Notes: generated from the sequence alone by a model not told the origin. DNA of 64,000 nt from Ariolimax columbianus (GCA_036924085.1 JAVGWX010000018.1:20745964-20809963), one strand, 5' to 3'. Shown: positions 1 through 11,585, counted from the first letter of the stretch. Translations and numbers: made by a program.

Positions 1-385
1 GTATTTGCAAGACCATTTGATCTCGATATGTGACCGTACCAAGCAAGTTTCCTTCTTTTGACAGTTGCCAAGAGGTCTTCAAAAGACCCTATTGCTGTTG
101 TAATTCTATCTCGTATTTCCTCATTTGTAACTCGATCTTTGTACGTGACGTTTAAAAGTTCGGAAACATCTCATCTCCAAGGCGTGTATCCCTGGCTGAA
201 GGTCAGCTGTAACTGTCCATGTCTCACAAGCATAGCGGAATATTGACATGATCAATGTACGCATTAATCTGATTTTCGTGCATAGTGCTAACCGTTTATC
301 TTGCCAGATTTTGTTAAGCCGTGCTAGCGCCGCTTTTGTCTGTGCTATTCTGGCCAAAACCTCACATTTTGATCCCCACGTCCGC
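1..385 (-). pseudogene. RTE-type LINE reverse transcriptase fragment, C-terminal part
   Basis: Read on the minus strand, this gives the region downstream of the RT catalytic core of an RTE-type LINE. Recognisable pieces are an LNKIWQDKRLALCTKIRL-like stretch, then RYACETWTVTADLQ and ALEMRCFR, and beyond them a VKRR.LAWYGHISRSNG stretch running off the window edge. In intact relatives this part follows the YADD-type active site, which is not in the window. The frame shifts near position 150. The segment is closely similar to the minus-strand fragment at 5787-6250, so both belong to one family. It abuts, head to head, a plus-strand fragment of a related element. Confidence 0.75.
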
Positions 386-805
386 ATGTCAGACGAGCGA
401 CTCCCAAAGAAGCTTCTCTACGGCGAGCTGAGAGAGGAATGGCACGAAAGAGGGCGCCCAAAGAAACGTTTTAAAGACGGTCTGAGGGACTCACTGAAAC
501 GTTGCCAGATAGACATCGACACCTGGGAATGTCTTGCGCAAAACGGATCTGACTGGAGAAGCGCAGTCAAAGCGGGTGTAGCTACCAGCGAAGACCACCG
601 TGTTGTGAAAGCCCAGAGCAGACGCGAGACCCGGAAATCACGAGCAACGGGAACACCATCACCTTCTACAGACCTCGTGCGTCCGTTATGCAGCAGATGT
701 TTTCGTGCCGCATTTGTCTGTTCAGCCACATGCGCACCCATACCTAGCAAGGAAATCTGTGACAAGGATGATGTCGGCGGTCCTCATCGACAACGATGGA
801 CAGCT
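376..805 (+). pseudogene. RTE-type LINE C-terminal fragment with zinc finger
   Basis: The plus strand encodes an RTE-type ORF2 C-terminus: an R.PKKLLYGEL stretch, a GRPKKRFKDGLRDSLKR stretch, then DTWECLAQNGSDWRSAV and an EAQ.RRETRK-type basic segment. A frameshift near 690 moves the terminal C2H2-like finger (FSCRICLFSHMRTHT) into another frame. No RT core is present, so this is a 5'-truncated dead copy. It ends where the TTATGT-rich microsatellite begins. Confidence 0.75.
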
Positions 806-814
806 AATATATTT

Positions 815-1256
815 TGTTGGGTTATATTATGTTATATTATGTTATGTGACATTATGTGTATGTTATATTATGTTATTTGATATTATGTGTATGTTATATT
901 ATGTGTATGTTATATTATGTTATGTGATATTATGTGTATGTTATATTATGTGTAAGTTATATTATGTGTATGTTATATTATGTTATATTATGTGTATGTT
1001 ATATTATGTGTATGTTATATTATGTTATATTATGTGTATGTTATATTATGTTATGTTGCATTATGCTATGTTATGTTAATGTTATGTTATGTTATGTTAT
1101 GTTGTGTTGTGTTGTTGTGTTGTGTTGTGGTGTGGTGTGGTGCGTTGCGTTGTGTTGTGTTGTGTTGTGTTGTGTTATGTTATATTATATTATATTATAT
1201 TATGTTATATTATGTTATCTTATGTTATGTTATGTTATAATACGTTGTGCTATGTT
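815..1256. repeat. TTATATTATG / TGTATGTTATATTATG microsatellite
   Basis: About 440 bp of imperfect TTATATTATG, TGTATG and later TGTTGTG units. The plus-strand frames stay open only because the repeat lacks stops (Cys/Tyr/Leu-rich translations), so they are not genes. It starts at the end of the RTE fragment, which suggests expansion of that element's simple-sequence tail. Confidence 0.9.
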
Positions 1257-1739
1257 ATTTTCATCATTCTATGATGTATCATGCACGTATACGTAATTTC
1301 CCTTATCCCCTCTCCTCCGTCCTAAAAAAGCTATTAGGCATAAGGAATTTCTATTCACACTAGTGTGAGATAACTAATTACATCTATTTTCATGAGAATC
1401 CAAGATGTAGCGGTTAAATTATATCTAGGTTTCGTAGGGGCTCCCATAACAGTTCAAACTTCAGAGCCCCAAGACAGAATGTAGGTCCGCCACTGATTCT
1501 ACCTACAGGGGAAGTTCGTTGAGAAAGATAATAAAACAAAACAATGGGCTAAGGCAGGGATCAATAAAGCCAGATTTGTTTTCAATATCTTCACTCACTT
1601 TTGAGTTTGAAGGAAATCAACATTAGACTGTTCAATATGAGGTGGTTAACTATTGGTGGTTACCTATTACATGGATGGATATCAACGAAAATTCATTTTA
1701 AAAAGCAAGAAGAAACAATGACCAAGAATAAGTAAAAGA
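1257..1739. other. Unassigned sequence
   Basis: No coding, RNA or repeat signal recognised. The segment around 1430-1500 is not repeat-like and not open in any frame. Confidence 0.5.
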
Positions 1740-2035
1740 AGAAGAACGTTTAACAGTGAGAAAAAAAAAAGAAGAAAGCACTAAAACTCAGAAGATACGA
1801 TATTGAGGAATGTGCCGACTATAGCAATAGATAATAAGTGAAGATAAAGAAGAAGATGATGATGTCAAAAGAAGAAAAAGAAAAGAAGTAGTGATTTTAG
1901 TCACATAATAATAATGAGACGAGGAAACGGCGAAGAAGAAAAGGAAGTAGTAGCGTCTGAAAAGAGAAAAAAAGAAGACGATGAAGAAGAAAACAATGAA
2001 CAACAGAAGATGAAGTAGTAGTTGTAGAAACAAAA
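1740..2035. repeat. Purine-rich GAA/AAG tract
   Basis: Degenerate GAAGAA/AAAGAAG sequence, nearly all purine on the plus strand. It precedes the TAG-repeat block. Confidence 0.7.
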
Positions 2036-2040
2036 TTAAA

Positions 2041-3320
2041 AGTTGAAGTAGTATTAATATTAGTCGTATTAGTAGTATTTTAGTAGTAGTATTAGTAGTA
2101 GTTGTAGCAGTAGTAGTAGTATTAGCAGTAGTAGTAGCAGCAGTAGTAATAGTAGTAGTTGTAGCAGTGGTAGTAGTATTAGCAGCAGTAGTAATAGTAG
2201 TAGTAGAAGAAACAAAAGGAATAGTTGAAGTATCAGTGTCAGTAGCAGTGGTAGTATTATTATTCTAATTAGTAGCAGTGGTAGTATTATTATTCTAATT
2301 AGTAGCAGTGGTAGTATTATTATTCTAATTAGTAGCAGTGGTAGTATTATTATTCTAATTAGTAGCAGTGGTAGTATTATTATTTTAATTAGTAGCAGTG
2401 GTAGTATTATTATTCTAATTAGTAGCAGTGGTAGTATTATTATTCTAATTAGTAGCAGTGGTAGTATTATTATTCTAATTAGTAGCAGTGGTAGTATTAT
2501 TATTCTAATTAGTAGCAGTGGTAGTATTATTATTCTAATTAGTAGCAGTGGTAGCATTATTATTCTAATTAGTAGCAGTAGTATAATAGTACTAGTATTA
2601 TTAGTGGTATTAGTATTAATAGTAGTGTTAGTAATAATAGTAGTAGTAGTAGTAGTAGTAGAACCAATAGTAGTAGTAGCAGTATTAGTAGTAGTATCAG
2701 TAGTATTATTAGTAGTTGTAATAGTAGAACAGTATTTGTTGCATTATAATCAGAAGCATTAGTAGTAGTAGTAGTTTCAGAAGTAGTATAGTAGTAGTAA
2801 TAGTAGTATTAGTAGTTCCAGTAGTAGTATAGTTGAAGTAGTAGTAGTAATAGTAGTAGTATTATTGGTAATTATAGTAATAGCAGTGTAGTAGTAGTAG
2901 CAGTAGTATAGTAGTAGTACTAGTAGTATTAGTAGTTGCAATAGTAGTATAATAGTAGTAGTATGGTAGTAGTAGTAGTAGTATAGTTGTAATAGTAGTA
3001 GTAGTAGTAGTAATAGTAAAAGTATAGTTGTAGTAGTAGTTGCAGTAGTAGTAGTAGTATAGTTGTAGTAGTAGTTGCAGTAGAAGTGGTAGTAGTAGCA
3101 GAAGTAGTGGTAGTAGTAGTGGAAGTGGTAGTAGTAGTAGTAGTAGTAGTTGTAGTGATAGTAGTAGTGGTAGTAGTAGTTGTAGTGGTAGTAGTAGTAG
3201 TTGTTGTTGTTGTAGTAGTGCTAGTAGTAGTAATAGTAGTGGTAGTAGTAGTAGTAGTTGTGGTCGTAGTGGTAGTAGTGGTAGTAGTAGTAGTAGTAGT
3301 TGTTGTTGTTGTTGTTAGAT
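2041..3320. repeat. (TAG)n / (GTA)n imperfect trinucleotide block
   Basis: About 1.3 kb of AGTAGT-type trinucleotide repeat. Translations in several frames are homopolymer-like (poly-Val, poly-Thr, Leu/Ile-rich) and are artefacts of the repeat. A regular 30-bp higher-order array sits inside it at 2236-2580. Confidence 0.92.
2236..2580. repeat. 30-bp minisatellite inside the TAG block (about 11 units)
   Basis: Unit AGTAGCAGTGGTAGTATTAT plus TATTCTAATT, repeated every 30 bp with almost no divergence; one unit has TTTTAATT in place of TTCTAATT. It evidently arose from the surrounding trinucleotide repeat. Confidence 0.93.
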
Positions 3321-4109
3321 AAGAAGAAGTATATGAAAGAAGAAAAATAACGTAAATGACAGACGACGACGAAAGAGTGACCAGCACACACATAGATATC
3401 AATCATAGCGCGTACACAGAAATAACAGGACCATCCCTTTAACGGAAACATTATATCCTCGAACCTTTCCAGCAATGTAACTCAATCAAGCACACGGCAA
3501 AGCCCTCTCACTTCCTCATGGCTCGCACAAATCCCACGAACATGGCCTAGCCCTCACGATTTCAACAACAGCTGTGGATTTACACATGCCCTCAAAGCGA
3601 GTTGATGTCTCTTATGTTCTCTATATTTGATGCTTTCGTAAAGTGATTGTAATTAGTTTTCAGTCAATAAAATAAGTGCACGTATAGAATTGAACACACG
3701 TTGATCTTATTAGGAGTTGTACAGCTTGATTAAAGTATGGCTTTTCTTCTGTGAAGTGACTAGAGCTACGAAAATACACACGTGTGTCATTGTAACTGCG
3801 GTGAACACGTTTCAATTCAATAATGAAAACTATTCAAGCGCCGTGTTAACTATATCGCCCAACTTCTCAACACAAAATAGCAAATAGTTCCACAGACAGT
3901 TTTTGGCAGCCAAAGCTCAGAAGAGTTTTTGAAGAATGTTTTTATTTAACCGTGTTCTGTGAAGCTAAAGGTACATATATCCCAAATGAAGAATTAACCT
4001 TTGCGAATGATTATACCGGTTCGAGATTTCAACACTGTGAGTTTCTGTAACGAGTTTTCATCCGTTGTGTTTTAGCTTCTCCAATTCTGAGTCGAATATC
4101 CATTTACAG
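3321..4109. other. Unassigned sequence
   Basis: Non-repetitive at this scale with no convincing ORF. Stops are frequent in all frames. It could be intronic or flanking sequence of the candidate exon at 4110-4191. Confidence 0.4.
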
Positions 4110-4191
4110 ATTCGCGAACAGGAACGTATACGTCTGGGGAACGCTCTCTTGTCAGTTTGGGATGGACGGACTCGTTTGAATTCTGTGATGG
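4110..4191 (+). other. Possible isolated exon (82 bp)
   Basis: An 82-bp segment is bounded by a good acceptor (TCCATTTACAG) and a near-consensus donor (GTAAGTATT). Two of three plus frames are stop-free across it. I do not recognise the encoded peptide and find no adjoining exon nearby, so this could be chance or a non-coding exon. Confidence 0.25.
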
Positions 4192-4299
4192 GTAAGTATT
4201 CATAAGATTTGAGCTGTGGTTAATATAACTGAAGTATACACTACATATATAACATAGTATTTATGAATGACTATCTCACAGCAGTTAGTTTTCTTTTCA

Positions 4300-4480
4300 T
4301 TTATCCGGTGAGCGTCGAGGGGAGTTTATGTTATATATTCTGCGCCAAGTGCCTTGCATCGGTCGGTGGTTTCCTATGTCGTTGCACATTTACTATGTCA
4401 TCCATCCACCTGCCTCGTGGCCGGCCTCTTGATCTGTATCCACCATTGTCATCCATCAGTGAACATTGATAATGGTGTAT
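4300..4480 (-). pseudogene. RTE-type LINE C-terminal scrap
   Basis: The minus strand reads RSRGRPRGRWMDDIVNVQRH followed by a DARHLAQN stretch. This is the GRPR.RW.DD signature of RTE-type ORF2 C-termini. Only about 180 bp survives. Confidence 0.6.
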
Positions 4481-4504
4481 TCTCATGAGATGACCGAACA
4501 AAAT

Positions 4505-4715
4505 ATGTTTTTACCTTGAAATATACTCTACATTGAAATATACAGAGCCTGGAAATATACTCGGTCTTGAAATATCTTGAAATATACTCTGCCTTGAAAT
4601 ATCTTGAAATATACTCTGCCTTGAAATATCTTGAAATATACTCTGCCTTAAAATATACTCTGCCCTGAAATGTACTATGCCTTGACGTATACTCTGCCTT
4701 GAAGTATACTCTGCA
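4505..4715. repeat. 15-27 bp compound minisatellite
   Basis: Units built from TGAAATATACTCTGCCT and TTGAAATATC alternate irregularly. Minus-strand frames are open only through the repeat. Confidence 0.85.
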
Positions 4716-5484
4716 CATGATGTAGTGCCAACCATATTTTGAATGTATTCGTTTCGCAATATATTTGTCCTGGTAACACCGATGACCTTCCTCAAAAACT
4801 TCAAGAGCAATCAAGATCAGGGGAAATATCCCGATCAAGACCAGAGCCCCATATCCTAGTTCATGCTAAAAAAAACAGGATGTGTCACGGTCGTCTAGCC
4901 AGCCAGATGGGGTTCGATAATATAATCCCCAAAGTAGTGGACCTACTGAGGAATGGCGCCATAACACTTCAGTCAGGAGGACCTAGGTCCATCTTCACCA
5001 CTACATCTTGAGATGTATGAAGGGTCACTGTAACCTGCTACCAAAGAAATGTCGAGATACCTCAGCACGAGTAACTTCGAACAACACCAGCGACAGGCTT
5101 TCTGCCATGCGGAAAGATGTAGTTATTTGTTTCGATTAGGGCGATAAATCCATTCTCATGAGTGCATGAACACTTTTCCAGTTGCCCAGCTCGCAAGGCG
5201 CCTCCGTCAAAGTGTCTGTACGCTATTGTAGAGAAGGTTGTCTGTAGCAGTGTGTTGTTTTTGACATGATGATATTGCTAACTCAATACAAAGCATTAAC
5301 AAACGGAGATTTGGTGGACATGGGATTGTGAGCTTGGTTCACAATAACAACGTACCAGGTTCGAATAACATCGTGCTCAGCTTGATATACTAGGCATATC
5401 GTGGGTATTTTCATGATGTGATCGCTTCGTTCAGTCGACCCAGCTGTAAACAGGTATTTGCCGCTATTCTCCTGACCCCAGTAA
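4716..5484. other. Unassigned sequence
   Basis: No recognisable gene or repeat. Short ORFs here lack any family signature. Confidence 0.4.
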
Positions 5485-5780
5485 GACATTGATGCTATTC
5501 TCCATTTCCCTGTAAGACAGTGATGCCATTCTCCTGACCCAAGTAAGACAGTGATGCTATTCTCCTGACCCCAGTAAGACAGTGATGCTATTCTCCCTTT
5601 CCCTGTAAGACAGTGATGCTATTCTCATGTCCTCAGTAAGACAGTAATGCTATTCTCATGTCCTCAATAAGATAGTGATGCTATTCTCATGTCCTCAGTA
5701 AGACAGTGATGCTATTCTCATATCCTCAGTACGACAGTGGTGCTATTCTCCCATCTCCAGTACGGCAGTGATGCTATTAC
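5485..5780. repeat. About 31-bp minisatellite, nine to ten units
   Basis: Core unit AGACAGTGATGCTATTCTCC followed by TGACCCCAGTA or TGTCCTCAGTA. Two variant types are interspersed, the CCCTTTCCCTGTA and the TCATGTCCTCAGTA forms. Confidence 0.9.
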
Positions 5781-5786
5781 ATCTAT

Positions 5787-6250
5787 TCAGGTCAGGTCAG
5801 GTCAGGTTATCCCGTAACCGAGAAGGTCGTTGCTGCACACATGAAGACATCCTCACAACCCCACGCCAATCTTCTCTGTCAACGGCCGCTGCATGTGTCT
5901 AATTCTGGTCGGAGATTGGTCCATTCTTTTATGTTAACCTCCCACCTCGTTTTTGGCCGGCCTCTTCGTCGTCTGACTTGCACCTTTCCGTGGAGGAGTG
6001 TATTTACAAACCATTTGATTTCGATATGTGACCGTACCAAGCAAGATTCCTTCTTTTGACAGTTGCCAAGAGGTCTTCAAAAGACCCTTTTGCTTTTGTA
6101 ATTCTATCTCGTATTTTCTCATTTGTAACTCGATCTTTGTACGTAACGTTTAAAAATCTTCGGAAACATCTCATCTCCAAGGCCTGTATCCTTCGCTGAA
6201 GGTCAGCTGTAACTGTCCTTGTCTCACAAGCATAGAGGAATATATTCACA
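5787..6250 (-). mobile_element. RTE-type LINE 3' end, 5'-truncated
   Basis: On the minus strand this encodes the end of an RTE-type ORF2: YACETRTVTADLQRRIQALE, then RFLNVTYKDRVTNEKIRDRI, a KRRNLAWYGHISKSNGL stretch, a GRPKTRWEV-like motif and LRPELDT. It finishes with a (CCTGA)n tail at 5787-5808. The family is the same as at 1-385. The RT catalytic region is missing. A (CCTGA)n tail is the sort of simple-repeat end expected for RTE elements. Confidence 0.8.
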
Positions 6251-6554
6251 TATATTACCTCCCATTATTCATATAGATTTTTTCACTGTTTTCACTTGTT
6301 TTGGTTCTAATGATTGGTTCCCGATAAAGACGTTTATTCCGAAACGACAATTACATATATAACTTAACTTAAGTTAAAAACAATACAGTTAAATCCCTTT
6401 CGCACATCGCCCGTAATGTTGTGTTTTACTGAAGTCAGTGGCACAATTTCAAAATGTTGGAGGCTGATATTGGCGATGAAAATAAATTGTTTGAGTCAAC
6501 CTGTGGCAAATACAATAAGCGAAGAAATGAGACGAAAACCGAAACTTTGAGGAT
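6251..6554. other. Unassigned sequence
   Basis: AT-rich, no recognisable gene. A short palindromic AACTTAACTTAAGTT lies near 6361. Confidence 0.4.
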
Positions 6555-6811
6555 CAACGTAGCACATAAGCAAAACAAAATAAGTGTAAATGATATTGCT
6601 CTTCAATAGCTCCATGAGGTCAAGTATTCGGGCAGTATACAACGTAGCACATAAGCAAATCAACATAAGTACAAATGATATTGCTCTTCAATAATCCCAT
6701 GAGGTCAAGTATTCGGGCAGTATACAACGGAGCACATAAGCCAATCACCATAAGTGTAAATGATATTGCTCTTCAATAGTCCCATGAGGCCATGTATTCG
6801 GGCAGTATTTT
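6555..6811. repeat. 85-bp tandem triplication
   Basis: Three copies at exact 85-bp spacing (starts 6556, 6641, 6726), each with ACGTAGCACATAAGC, AAATGATATTGCTCTTCAAT and GTATTCGGGCAGTAT. Divergence between units is only a few bases. Confidence 0.92.
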
Positions 6812-7214
6812 TTCGTCAGACGATAGTCTAGACATGAAATCGAGACTAGGTGTCAGAAAGATGTCTGCGGTGACTTATCAACTATCACCACTGCCTAGCC
6901 ACCCGAGCAGTAGTTTGGCAACAAAAACAACAGCTTATAAACAGTGAATGTATGCGGACTCTTTGCTACCAGTGCCAAATAAAGCTTCTGTCCATGGCGT
7001 GAGAGAACAGAATGTCAACTCGTGAAACGAAATGTTTGAGGAAGGTCATCAGTATTAACCAGGAAAGTAGAATGCGAAACGAAGACAATCAATGTATGGT
7101 CAGCATTTCGTCTTAAGCAGAGTACATTTCCAGGCACAAGAGAGGTTGGTTCCGTTATCTCAGGAGAATGCACCCTCATTAAATGCAACTGATGGCTTAC
7201 ATCACTTGTAGGAG
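6812..7214. other. Unassigned sequence
   Basis: No gene or repeat recognised upstream of the mariner 5' end. Confidence 0.4.
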
Positions 7215-7600
7215 ACGTGTTCAAATGAAACCGGACCTAACTGCACCAAGGATGCGCATGATGACGTAACTTCAGGTGTAAACAGAACAAACCAACCGTC
7301 AGGTTTGTAAAATTTCATTATCCTCTAACTCATAATTTTCTCAGCAGACCGTTGAAAACATGGCAGGTGTGATACGGAATCCATCCAGAGTTGTTCAGCG
7401 AGCTGTGATTCTATTTTTTACAGCTGAAAGATGTCGACCAGTTGACATTCATCGCAGAATGCAGGCAGTGTATGGTGACAAAAGTGTGTCGAAGACAACA
7501 GTGAAAAACTGGACAACGTGGTTTAAAGAAGGGCGGGAGTTAACGAAAGATCTTCCGAGACCAGGTGAGGCGCAAATTGTTGCGACCTGAGAAGGAGTGG
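7215..7600 (+). mobile_element. Mariner-like transposon, 5' end with N-terminal DNA-binding domain
   Basis: A terminal-repeat-like TTCAAATGAAACCGGACC at about 7222 is followed by a 76-codon frame at 7360-7590. It starts MAGVIRNPSRVVQRAVILFF and carries the helix-turn-helix typical of mariner transposases of the kind fused in SETMAR/GVQW3 proteins (DIHRRMQAVYGD, KTTVKNWTTWFKEGR). In this family the domain binds the terminal inverted repeats. The frame ends at a stop after PRPGEAQIVAT, where intact members continue into a linker and the DDD/DDE-type catalytic domain; none of that is present. This is a truncated, dead copy. Confidence 0.75.
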
Positions 7601-7689
7601 TATGACGTTCTCTCGGTTAAGTACCCTATGTTTTCCTTATATGTTGACATCCCCCATTTATATATTCTTTTCTTCTAAAAAAAGTTGAA

Positions 7690-8640
7690 TTCAATGATAG
7701 GCTAGGTATCTCACCCAGTACAGATGAGGTTCAGAAAGTAATCAACTGAATGCCCAGCGGCAAAGCTCCCGGGTCAGATGCTATTCCTGCTGAGCTCTAC
7801 ATGGCAGGACTCTCCCTGCTGCTACACTAGCTAACAGACCTCTTTTGCTCAATTTGGGATACAGGTCATTTTCCGCAGGAACTGAAAAATGCCACCATTG
7901 CCCACATGTACTAGCACAATGGCAATAGTCGATCGAGTGATAACCACAGAGATGTCTCCCTCCTATCGATCACTAAAACAATTTTAGCTCCAGTTTTGCT
8001 AAACCCAACTCATCTCGAGCAGAAGGTACTTCCAGAGAGTAAATGTGGTTTCCGAGCTGGTCGTGGGACGGTTGACGTGATTTTTGCAGCTCGTCAAATC
8101 CAAGAGAAATGTCAGGAACAGCATCGTGATCTGTATACGACTTTTGTTGACCTGACAAAGGCCTTTGACACCGTCAATAGCGACGGACTCTGGAAAATCA
8201 ATCCGAAATTCGGTTGTCTCGAAAAACTCATCACAGTTTTACGATGGCATGTCAGCCGGTGTACTGAACGATTTTGTTCTTACTCTGAACACCAAGAAAA
8301 CAGAAGTAATGTTTCTACCTGCGCCCGGGAAGAGTTACCACGAACCAAATGAACCTTTACAAACACACACTAAAAGTGTCTTTGAAAAGTTTCTCAATTG
8401 ATGTTGCTGACCGGGAGCTGCTAGCTCCGAACCGCTCAGCCTGGCTCACTGTCGGCACACATTGCACCGCTATGCAGACGACCATCACAGAGGCGCAGGA
8501 AAAGCGAGCTGCACGAAAAGAGAATGCAAGACTGCCCATCTACCAATGCTAATCACGTGTGCCCTACGAGTGGTAGAGTTTGTCACGCTCAGATCGGACT
8601 GTACAGTCATATGCAGTCCCATATAAATAAATATATATGA
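7690..8640 (+). pseudogene. RTE-type LINE, internally deleted reverse transcriptase
   Basis: The plus strand has an RT entry region (PSGKAPGSDAIPAELYMAG, FPQELKNATIAHMY), then CGFRAGRGTVDVIFAARQ, QEQHRDLYTTFVDLTKAFDT and GLWKI. Reading then shifts and skips the YADD active site, resuming at LTLNTKKTEVMFLPAPG, then TLKVSLKSFSIDVADRELLA, a basic AQEKRAARKENARLPIYQC stretch and HARIGLYSHMQSH (zinc finger) around 8590-8620. At least one large internal deletion and several stops make it non-functional. Same clade as the fragments at 376-805 and 42168-42583. Confidence 0.85.
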
Positions 8641-8719
8641 CGCTGTCGCCATCTTCGCTTGCGATAAGCAATTAACTAACTCATTCTTCCCTTCTTCTAT
8701 GATTCGCTAGTTCATCATT

Positions 8720-9130
8720 GTTGTTGTTCGTTGTCCCTGATGAAGATCCATTCGTCGTAACCTAGGTTTCGTTTGTGTTTTCGTCTCAGGCGGTGTCCGA
8801 CAATACCTATTTATATATTTGTTTACTTTATTTTGTCTACTGTTGTTATCGTGGCATTGTTTTTGTTGGGGTAATGTTTGTGTTGTGATATTGCTATTGT
8901 GGCGCTTTTGTTGCGGCGTTGTTGTTCTGGTATAGTTGTTATTGCTGTTGTAACATTGTTTTTGTTGAGACGATGTAGATGGAGCGTTGTTGTTATGGTA
9001 TTGTTCTTGTTGTTGTGGCATTGTTGCAGTTGTTATAGCCATGTGTTTTTTTTGGTATTTTTTTTAAAGAGAGGCTGTTGATGTGGCGTTGTTGTTGTTA
9101 TTGGACCGTTGTTATTGTCGTTGTTGTAAT
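8720..9130. repeat. GTT-rich degenerate microsatellite
   Basis: Interrupted TTGTTGTTG sequence with ATTGTTGTGGCATTG-like recurrences. ORFs on both strands are repeat artefacts. Confidence 0.75.
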
Positions 9131-9849
9131 ATTTCTGTGGTGGCCATCCTACAGCGATCACTATTCTTAAAGCCAGACTACACGAACCTCCTGTTTGCAA
9201 GGCCACCGCTTGGAGGTGCAAAATGGTCTTGGTCACCCAGGTTCGCTAATCATGATGCATGAAACCATCTATTAGTGACTGGCTGCTGTCAGCTCATTCA
9301 CTGCGCTGCGTATTGGGTACAGATTAATCTAATAAAGTAAATACACTGTTAAACTAATATTTTGCGCGGAGGTCGAGTAAGGGACATTTGCAAATATCTG
9401 ATAAAGAGCCCAGATTATTAAACTGATAAGAATTATCGGAACCCAATATTTTTCTTTGTAGTCTACCGAGACGTAATCTATGTTTATTTTGGGTTATCGC
9501 ATCGACGTCACTGTGTACTCGGCTCACAACTGTTTACCCATTCTGAAGAATGAAATAAAACTTCATCACTCTTTATTGACACTAGCCGTGTTCATTGACC
9601 GAGGTTTATCGGAAACACTTACTGAGAAGGGAGGAATAACGCTGCGCCGTCGCGCGCTCAAGGTGGGATAACAGAACGGATAACTTCAGCCACAGAATTT
9701 GTTGAAATTGTAAGTCACAGCAACGACAGCAGATATGGGCAGGACAACTATAAGGAAAACGCAGCTCATCAATATACTGGTAATACATAAGAAGGTAGCC
9801 TAGAGTTGCAGAGTTTTAAAACAGTTCTAGAGGAATGCGTTCCATGTAG
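9131..9849. other. Unassigned sequence
   Basis: No recognisable gene. Includes a non-repetitive stretch at 9140-9310 and an AT-rich remainder. Confidence 0.4.
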
Positions 9850-10545
9850 GTAGTTAAACCCACCAAGCGTAAAACGCGGATAACTAAATTTGTAGTTAAA
9901 CGTAGAAGAGCTAAAAATAAAGCATGAAAAAATATATAGAGGCAGGTAAATCAAAAGTAACATATTTGGACAAGCAAAACATAGCACAGAAAGTGAATAA
10001 AACAGTAAAAATAGTTCGAAAAAAAAAAACATCCTCTGACGGTCAAGACTGACAGTAAAAACTTCTTTTCTTATGTTATAAATAAACAAAGAACTTTGTT
10101 AAGCCCTATCATAGACAGCACAAGGACAACTAATAAGTGAGAATAGGGAGGCAGCTAATCTACCAAATCAGTACTTTGGCACAGTCTACACAAAAGGGAC
10201 AGCTGCAAGATCCCAGAGCCTATAGATATTTTTTTTATAGAGACATGGATACAGCGGAATTTAGAACAATCTGTGTTGCAGAGAAACTGTTGTTTTTTTT
10301 TAAATTGGAGGGGTTGAAAGTGGATAAATGTCCAGGTCAAGATGGTATTTATCCTAAATTGCTGTTTGAAATTAAAGACCAACTAGCAAAACTATTGGCT
10401 ATATTATGTTCTCAATCACTTACAAAGGGGATTGTTCCACGGGATTGGAAACATGCAGGAGTGATCCACTTACTAAAAAAAGGCAAAAAATCTGATCCAG
10501 CAAATTATAGATCGCTGAATTTAATGAGCCTATTCTGTAGTCAAT
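9850..10545 (+). pseudogene. CR1/L2-type LINE, RT N-terminal region
   Basis: After a stop-riddled linker resembling the CR1 region between endonuclease and RT (9850-10140), the frame gives LEGLKVDKCPGQDGIYPKLL, then LAILCSQSLTKGIVPRDWKH, AGVIHLLKKGKKSDPANYRS and LNLMSL. These are RT motifs 0-1 of CR1-type elements. Everything past motif 2 is missing. It may belong to the same group as the CR1 copies at 43.5-45.6 kb and 63.26 kb, but the regions do not overlap, so this is not provable here. Confidence 0.78.
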
Positions 10546-10776
10546 AATCAAAGACAACATTGTTCCGGTAATGCATTTAGACAAGTTTAATAATCCTATT
10601 ATAAGCTTGGCCTTCCTCAACTTTATGGTTTCACCAGTTGCATACTTATCACCTCTGCCCTGGTGTGGGATCACAGTGGGATCGCCCTGGCGCGATCATT
10701 GTTAACTCGGCCTGCGACCGAGCCTGTACAGTTGATTGTGTCTTCATGAGTGAATCTTGGGTGGTTGTCTCTTGGC

Positions 10777-10955
10777 GGAGCCCATCTCCTCTCCAAGCCG
10801 GTGCCGCCCAACATCTGCATCTACCCTGGAGGAACCCGTCTTCTCTCCAAGCCGGTGCGTTCCAACATCTGCATCTGACCTGGAGGAACCCGTCTCCTCT
10901 CCAAGCCCGTGCTGGCCAACATCTGCATCTGACCTGGAGGAGATCGTCTCCTCAG
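10777..10955. repeat. 54-bp tandem repeat, three units
   Basis: Three units containing CTCTCCAAGCC, CCAACATCTGCATCTGACC and TGGAGGA at 54-bp spacing. Because 54 is a multiple of three, frames stay open on both strands. I see no evidence that it is coding. Confidence 0.85.
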
Positions 10956-11282
10956 GCGAGCCATTGCCTTGTTTACCTACAGCCTCGCGGTCATAGTTTC
11001 CCAGTGTGCACCACTTGGAGGTGAGGTTGACTTGTGTGTTCACTTTATCGGCAGGCTATTCATTTCACTTTTCGCCCCTCAGAAGAAGAGCTAGCCGACC
11101 CCGACATCGCTGAGTTGCAATGCCGAACGCAAACACACCATTGCACACACATTGTATACTGGCGCAGGTAAAAACTATATGGGGAATCCCCTGCCTTATA
11201 AATAGAAACGAGACATCGAGACAGACACATTAGCAATACGAAACACGTGGAGATACCTGAACAGATAACACAGGCATGCTGT
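10956..11282. other. Unassigned sequence
   Basis: No recognisable gene; lies upstream of the interspersed repeat copy. Confidence 0.4.
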
Positions 11283-11585
11283 TGTTTAATGCCCACAATT
11301 AGTAAGTTTACTATTTTGTGCACCTTTAAACAGGAGTTAAGTGACGGATTGCAGTTGCTTTCCTCACATAGCAAGTATGATGAAGGTGGACCGTGGTCCT
11401 CCAGGCGGTTGTGCTATGCTTGGCTTTGACTGCGTCATGCACGCTGTTAAGGGAATCACCTCGATCCACATCTCGTCAGCCTTGAAAACAGCGTTTCCAT
11501 GAAACTCTACATGAAAGTGAGAGATAGTAATCTTGGTCAGTATTTTGTTCCCGAGCCTGACGCGACGTCCTGGCTAGTAAGGGGG
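11283..11585 (+). repeat. Interspersed repeat family A, copy 1
   Basis: Shares AATGCCCACAATTAGTAAG, GTTAAGTGACGGRTTG, GATGAAGGTGGACCG, GGTCCTCCAGGCGGTTGTGC and CTATGCTTGGCTT with copies at 19535-19860 and 20553-20885. About 300 bp, non-coding. The 3' part carries a GGTCAGTATTTTGTTCCCGA.CCTGAC-type segment like the 38-bp minisatellite unit at 16 kb. Identity of the family is unknown. Confidence 0.8.

Noticed and set aside
2069..3402. Poly-Thr, poly-Val and Leu/Ile-repeat proteins
   Set aside because: Direct translations of the TAG trinucleotide block and its 30-bp sub-array.
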